From assembly GCA_019096065.1 (NCBI GenBank), contig JAGUCH010000004.1, positions 6,200,001 to 6,264,000 of the forward strand: a stretch of DNA of 64,000 nucleotides, in the 5' to 3' direction. The stretch's first letter is position 1; every line of letters begins with the position of its first letter. A model generated the notes under the pieces. That model ran no database searches and was not told the origin of the DNA. It saw nothing but the letters and a program-made list of their open reading frames with translations. This document shows, one piece after another, positions 59,401 through 64,000 of this stretch. Source of the stretch: Paracyclopina nana (Eukaryota > Arthropoda > Copepoda > Cyclopoida > Cyclopettidae). Made by a program: the position numbers and the translations under genes.

Positions 59401-60804
59401 GCAGCTTTCTCGCGCGATGCATATAGAGTACGTTTCAATCCCTTCCAATATGTTGATGTAATTTTGGCGCCGCGCTTTTCATTAACTGTTTACTTCGCTT
59501 GTTTATCAAATATTCAGTGCGAATTCCAGCTCAGCTTACTTTTTGCCAGGGTGATCATCGATCGAGTGAGCAATAAATCACACGGTGTGCACCACCGTTG
59601 TAAAGGCCTATATTTGCATAAACTTTGGCTGCAAAAAGAAGCCATTTTCGCAGTCAGAGCTTGTGGGATGAATAGTATCAGTGCATGACTGAATACTTGA
59701 ATTTTTTACGTGTGAAGACGCTCAGAGTGAAAATTGATTTATTGCAAGACGCTTCCTCTCGTTTCTGCGAAACTTTGCTTTTTACCAATGAAGCTTTTGT
59801 ACTGCTGCACAGTTTTCGATTTGTCATGGCTAGTGTAAATATGGCAATGGCCCTGCAAGAGTGCGCATAATACCAGCATGATGAAGTGCAAGGTTGACCT
59901 GAGATTTGCCATTTGTGGCAAATTGGTTGCCCACAATAAATTTCATATATACCAAGTAGGTTCTATGCGTTGCATGACACTACCACGCCCATGATATCAT
60001 GATGTTTTCAGGGCTTGAAACAGAAGTGAGGAAGGATAAATCCGCTGCTGCAGTTATCCAGAGCGAGAGAGACAGTAATTTATCCGCAATTTCCTGAATA
60101 GCTAAATAAAACTCAAACGCTGCAGCACAAAAATCGCCATTGCTGCTCTGCACACATTTGAGTGCGCGGAACTCTTTCTCTCTGAACTGTGTACTTCGTT
60201 CCTTCTTTGAAGTTGGACGCAATGCAAACAGAAAGAGGCTTCGAGTCATCATTTGGTGCCAAACTGAGTTTGTTGAGCGCTGCTCCTCGTGGAAAACAAA
60301 AGCCAATTCTTTTTGTTGGGCAGCTCGGATAATGCAATAACGTCGTCAAATTAGAGCTGTAGCATTTCTATCATATACCATTATCCAGTATGATCTGGTA
60401 CTTGGCTTTCCCAACTTGCGCCACAGTGAGGGAAAATGTCGGCCAGAATGACACAATGCGGATCTGCTTTTTTTTCGGCCCAAATAGCCAAGTAGGATCA
60501 TGGTCGGAAATGTGAAGTGCTGCTGCGAAGGCGCTTGAATAATGGCATTAGTGATCTTGTTTCTTATCTCTGGTCATGCACAATGAGGAACTAAGACTCA
60601 AGTTTATTCTTCGGTTGTGCGACGCGTGTGTGTCGTTAAGAGCTAGTTAGGGCACAATGCAAATATGGTAGCCTACTTCTCTTGTCATAGAATAACCACG
60701 TGACAGGGCAACTTTTTCTGATGAGCGTGACTCGGTGAAAATGGCCGTATGTAATAGTACCCATCGTTTGAACTTCTCTCAATCTTTTCTGTTTTGTGTT
60801 GCAG
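56477..60804 (+). other. Presumed leader intron of the calcium-pump gene
   Basis: No protein or RNA gene was recognised in these 4.3 kb; composition is A/T-rich with scattered G/C patches near 56.6-56.9 kb. Confidence 0.35.
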
Positions 60805-60895
60805 TGATGAGTCGCCAGGTGTTGTAAGTGGATCGTAAGGCCGCTCCGAGGTCGTCAACCAACTCAAGCAAATCGGCATCACCACCACAGTCACC

Positions 60896-63800
60896 ATGGC
60901 GGCGACCTCGCGCTTTGGTGTTTCGCTCAAGCAGCTCCGTGATCTTATGGAGTTTCGTGGAGCTGAAGGTGTCCAGAAGCTCAATGAACTCGGGGGTATC
61001 AAAGGACTCCTCACAAAATTAAACACATCTGAAGAACAAGGTGAGGACAGTTTAGCCGAGTGATGTAAATGATGGATCAGTGTCAAAGGGGCCAATTAAG
61101 CTCGCGTTGCTGTGATTGTCTATTCGCTTTGATTCGCTCATCCGATTCCTTCCTCTTCATCATTGTCGAGATCATGATACGTGATTGATGATGATTGCAG
61201 TCGAGGACATCGATAAAAATGATGCCTCTTACAGCCATGATAATTATGGCCCGGACGAAGAAGAAGAGTCGCATTGCGAGCCTGTTTGAAACAGGATCTG
61301 CAGCCCTTTTTCTCAAGTGCTTGCCATGAAATTACATCGTAATCCCTTGAAACGACCCTGTAAAATTAAGAACTGAAAAAACTGCCACGATCTTATCAGG
61401 TTTTATCGCTCGAAACGTGCGTAACTCGAGTAGCCATTGAGCGGAACATTTCAATCGCATAAATGAAGTTTTTATGTCAGAAAAAAAACCTGCTGAAAAT
61501 GAACTCTCGGCCTTCTATTCTGGCTAATTTGTGCTCTGCTGTAACTTATCTGTTTGCTTGCAGGCCTTCGTGGTGACAAAACAGACTTGGAATCCCGTCG
61601 AGATGTGTTTGGGTCCAACACAATTCCTCCAAAGCCACCTAAGACTTTCCTTCAATTGGTGTGGGAAGCCTTGCAAGATATTACTCTTATCATTCTGGAA
61701 ATCGCTGCCATCGTATCTTTAGTCCTCAGCCTGTACAAACCTCCCGAGCAAGATCACAGTGATGGTAGGCCTTCTCTTCTCTTTTGCAATTAGCCAACTG
61801 ACAAGGGATGTGAAAGGTGTAGAGTGCACTTGAACTGATGTCAAAGAGTCACACAAGTTTGTGATGACTTCATTTTCAAGCCAGCGATGACGTCAGATTG
61901 ACAGGGCTTCTGTGATGCTTTATCGAGCTTTCTCCTATCTTGTAATTTTTTTGACATGCCTCCACACGAACTACATTACTTCCATGAAGCAGAAAGTGCA
62001 TTAGCATGAGTAAAAGCCATATCATGAGAGGAGCGTATGTAATGGCATGAGAAAGAACTGGCTTTGATGTCTTTCTTTCAAACGCATGAAACACATGAAA
62101 AAAAGTTGATTAAGGGTGCTTTCTTCAAGTTTCCTCTAATCAAAAATTCCATTTGTGTTGTTCTCCATGGATTTGGCCGATGAAACGATAAGTGAAAGCC
62201 GAAGTCTATCAATCACCCCTCTGCTGCTACTACAGTGCACCCAAGTCTTTTATACCTAGATTAGCTCTTCTTCCTCTCTGAGAAAAATTGATTTACGTCG
62301 GATTTTCATCGAGGCCAGCTTTTTCAATTGCTGTTCCGTTGCAGGATTCCACGAAGAAGAGGAGGACGAGCACGGTTGGATTGAGGGTTTGGCCATCCTG
62401 ATCGCCGTCATTATTGTCGTCTTAGTCACTGCCTTCAATGACTGGTCCAAGGAGAAGCAATTCCGTGGTCTTCAGGATCGGATCGAGGGTGAACAGACCT
62501 TCAATGTCATCCGCTCCGGGTCCGCACAACAAGTTCAGATCGGCGAGCTCGTCGTCGGGGACATCATTCAGGTCAAGTATGGTGACCTCATTCCTGCCGA
62601 TGGCATTGTTATCCAAAGCAACGATCTCAAAATCGACGAGTCTTCCCTCACCGGTGAGTCTGATCAAGTCAAAAAAGGGGCTGACGTCGACCCAATGCTG
62701 CTGTCGGGCACCCATATTATGGAGGGCTCTGGCAAAGTCGTGGTCACGGCTGTTGGCATCAATTCCCAGGCTGGAATTATTTTTACGCTTCTTGGAGCTG
62801 TTGAGGACGAGGTCAGCAAGGAGGATAAAAAGCGGAAGAAAGCTGGTAATTTGCCACTCTATTTACCTTTAGTTTCTTTTCGCTTTGTGCATATATACTA
62901 AGTAGCATGTACCATAAAATCTGCTGCTCTCTTGGGCGATCATAAAGAGAGTGCTCAATTCATTGATGCAGTTAGAAACTCGAATCGTCTCGGTTCGTTG
63001 TGCACCTAATTTGTCCTGCTTTTCAACTAAACGCAGATCATTATTCGCAACTGTTGCTCCTCTCCTTTAAAGCTTCTTTTATCTACCATCTTTTGGAGTG
63101 CCTTCTCCCTGTTCAAAACTGCTGCTATTTTGACACTGCATGTACCATTTTACATCCATCATGATCTGCTATTCTAGTACAAAGTAGAACATTTCTATTT
63201 CTGCCCCTATTCCGAACATCTAGAGAAAAAGAAGAAACAGGAACTGGCAGCCGACTCCAAAGCCGGATCTGCTCCTGGAGATCCTGAGACTCTTGCCATG
63301 ACCGGCCTTTACAACCAAGGTAGGATTAGACCGAACAATTTATATCAGATTCTGCACGAAAACTTGCGTTCTATGACCGTCGTCGACCTTCCCTGTCGTT
63401 AAATCAATAGTCACTCTCTTATTCTTTCACTTCAAGGTGGCGATCCAGAAGAAGGCGTAGGCAACTCCCACGGAGCTGGTGTCCACCGGTCTACGCTGAC
63501 CGATGTTCCTGAGGCGAAAAGCCCAACCAATGAAGAAGTGCAGCTTCCCATGGGAGACGGCGAGAAGTCTGTGCTCCAAGCCAAGCTTACCAACTTGGCC
63601 ATCCAAATCGGTTACGCAGGGATGGCAGTCTCCCTCCTCACAGTTGTCATCTTGTGCATCAGGTTTTCCCTGAAAACCTTCGTCACGGAGGGCAAGACCT
63701 GGGATGCGTCTTACATCAACTACTACGTCAAGTTTGTCATTATTGGTGTCACTGTGCTTGTCGTGGCCGTGCCAGAGGGCCTCCCCTTGGCTGTCACCTT

Positions 63801-63945
63801 GAGTTTGGCCTACTCCGTCAAGAAGATGATGGCCGACAATAATCTCGTTCGCCACTTGGATGCCTGTGAAACGATGGGAAACGCAACCACCATCTGCTCG
63901 GACAAGACCGGGACATTGACCACCAATCGAATGACTGTCGTGCAG
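60896..63945 (+). CDS. ATP2B: Plasma-membrane calcium-transporting ATPase, N-terminal part (cut by window edge)
   Basis: This P-type ATPase exports Ca2+ from the cytosol. Exons 60896-61040, 61564-61764, 62345-62845, 63224-63319 and 63437-63945 give 484 residues in frame; the gene continues past 64000. The non-coding part of the first coding exon begins at 60805. Visible parts: N-terminal [15 protein letters not shown]1 (about 87-106, [15 protein letters not shown]), TM2 (about 128-145), the actuator domain with TGES (218-221), a variable lysine-rich loop on its own 32-codon exon (63224-63319) where vertebrate pumps splice alternatively (site A), TM3/TM4 with PEGLP (427-431), and the phosphorylation site CSDKTGT with Asp470. 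Introns here are 104-580 bp, longer than elsewhere in the window. ATG 60896 has a good context and matches the family start. Confidence 0.97.
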
Positions 63946-64000
63946 GTAAGAAATGCTCGATCGTGCCATCGTACTTTCAACGAGCTAACTTTCTCGTAAT

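Noticed and set aside
1-64000. CRISPR arrays, bacterial operons, or LTR/viral elements
   Set aside because: The sequence is an intron-bearing animal genome; no regularly spaced repeats and no reverse transcriptase, integrase or capsid-like frames were seen.

Overview
The window reads as nuclear DNA of a small-genome arthropod, most likely a crustacean. Many introns are only 50-65 bp, genes are packed tightly on both strands, a CYP3-clan P450 and an Erbin/Lap1-type LRR gene are present, and the mobile DNA consists of short non-autonomous DNA transposons. The species cannot be named from sequence alone. All exon boundaries below were placed by eye from GT/AG sites, reading phase and remembered family sequences.

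Layout. 1-924 (-): first two coding exons of IMP dehydrogenase. 2587-9495 (+): a 13-exon gene whose predicted 1,273-residue product runs NHR (Neuralized repeat) - degenerate Roc - COR - Death - TIR. Its third intron (2963-5457) holds a complete six-exon PYROXD2 gene on the opposite strand. 9584-11044 (-): intronless P450, tail to tail with the TIR gene. 12737-14036 (+): small secreted beta/gamma-crystallin-like protein. 14.1-18.3 kb: gene-poor, with a foldback element and two tRNA-like relics. 18331-20908 (-): phosphatidylserine decarboxylase with an intronic MITE. 22573-28551 (-): PIX-type Rho GEF (SH3-DH-PH, coiled coil) with a 631-codon open extension after the PH exon. 29395-31431 (+): C2H2 zinc-finger protein. 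31767-32420 (-): UBE2G1. 33311-35494 (+): CWF19L1. 36629-39484 (+): single-exon LAP-type LRR protein with several SxIP-like motifs and no PDZ. 39731-42058 (-): DCAF15. 42.1-60.8 kb: long stretch with no protein gene I can recognise, holding a TATA promoter, a foldback, two TIR elements and a probable 5' UTR exon. 60896-63945 (+): N-terminal half of the plasma-membrane Ca2+ pump, cut by the window edge.

Most genes are unrelated housekeeping or signalling genes: purine synthesis, mitochondrial lipid, splicing-related, ubiquitin E2 and CRL4 receptor, Rac/Cdc42 signalling, calcium export. The standout is the NHR-Roc-COR-Death-TIR gene. It combines a Neuralized fold, a nucleotide-binding domain that has lost its P-loop lysine and other G motifs, and death and TIR modules typical of innate immunity or NAD-consuming cell-death pathways. 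The nested PYROXD2 gene makes this locus structurally unusual too.
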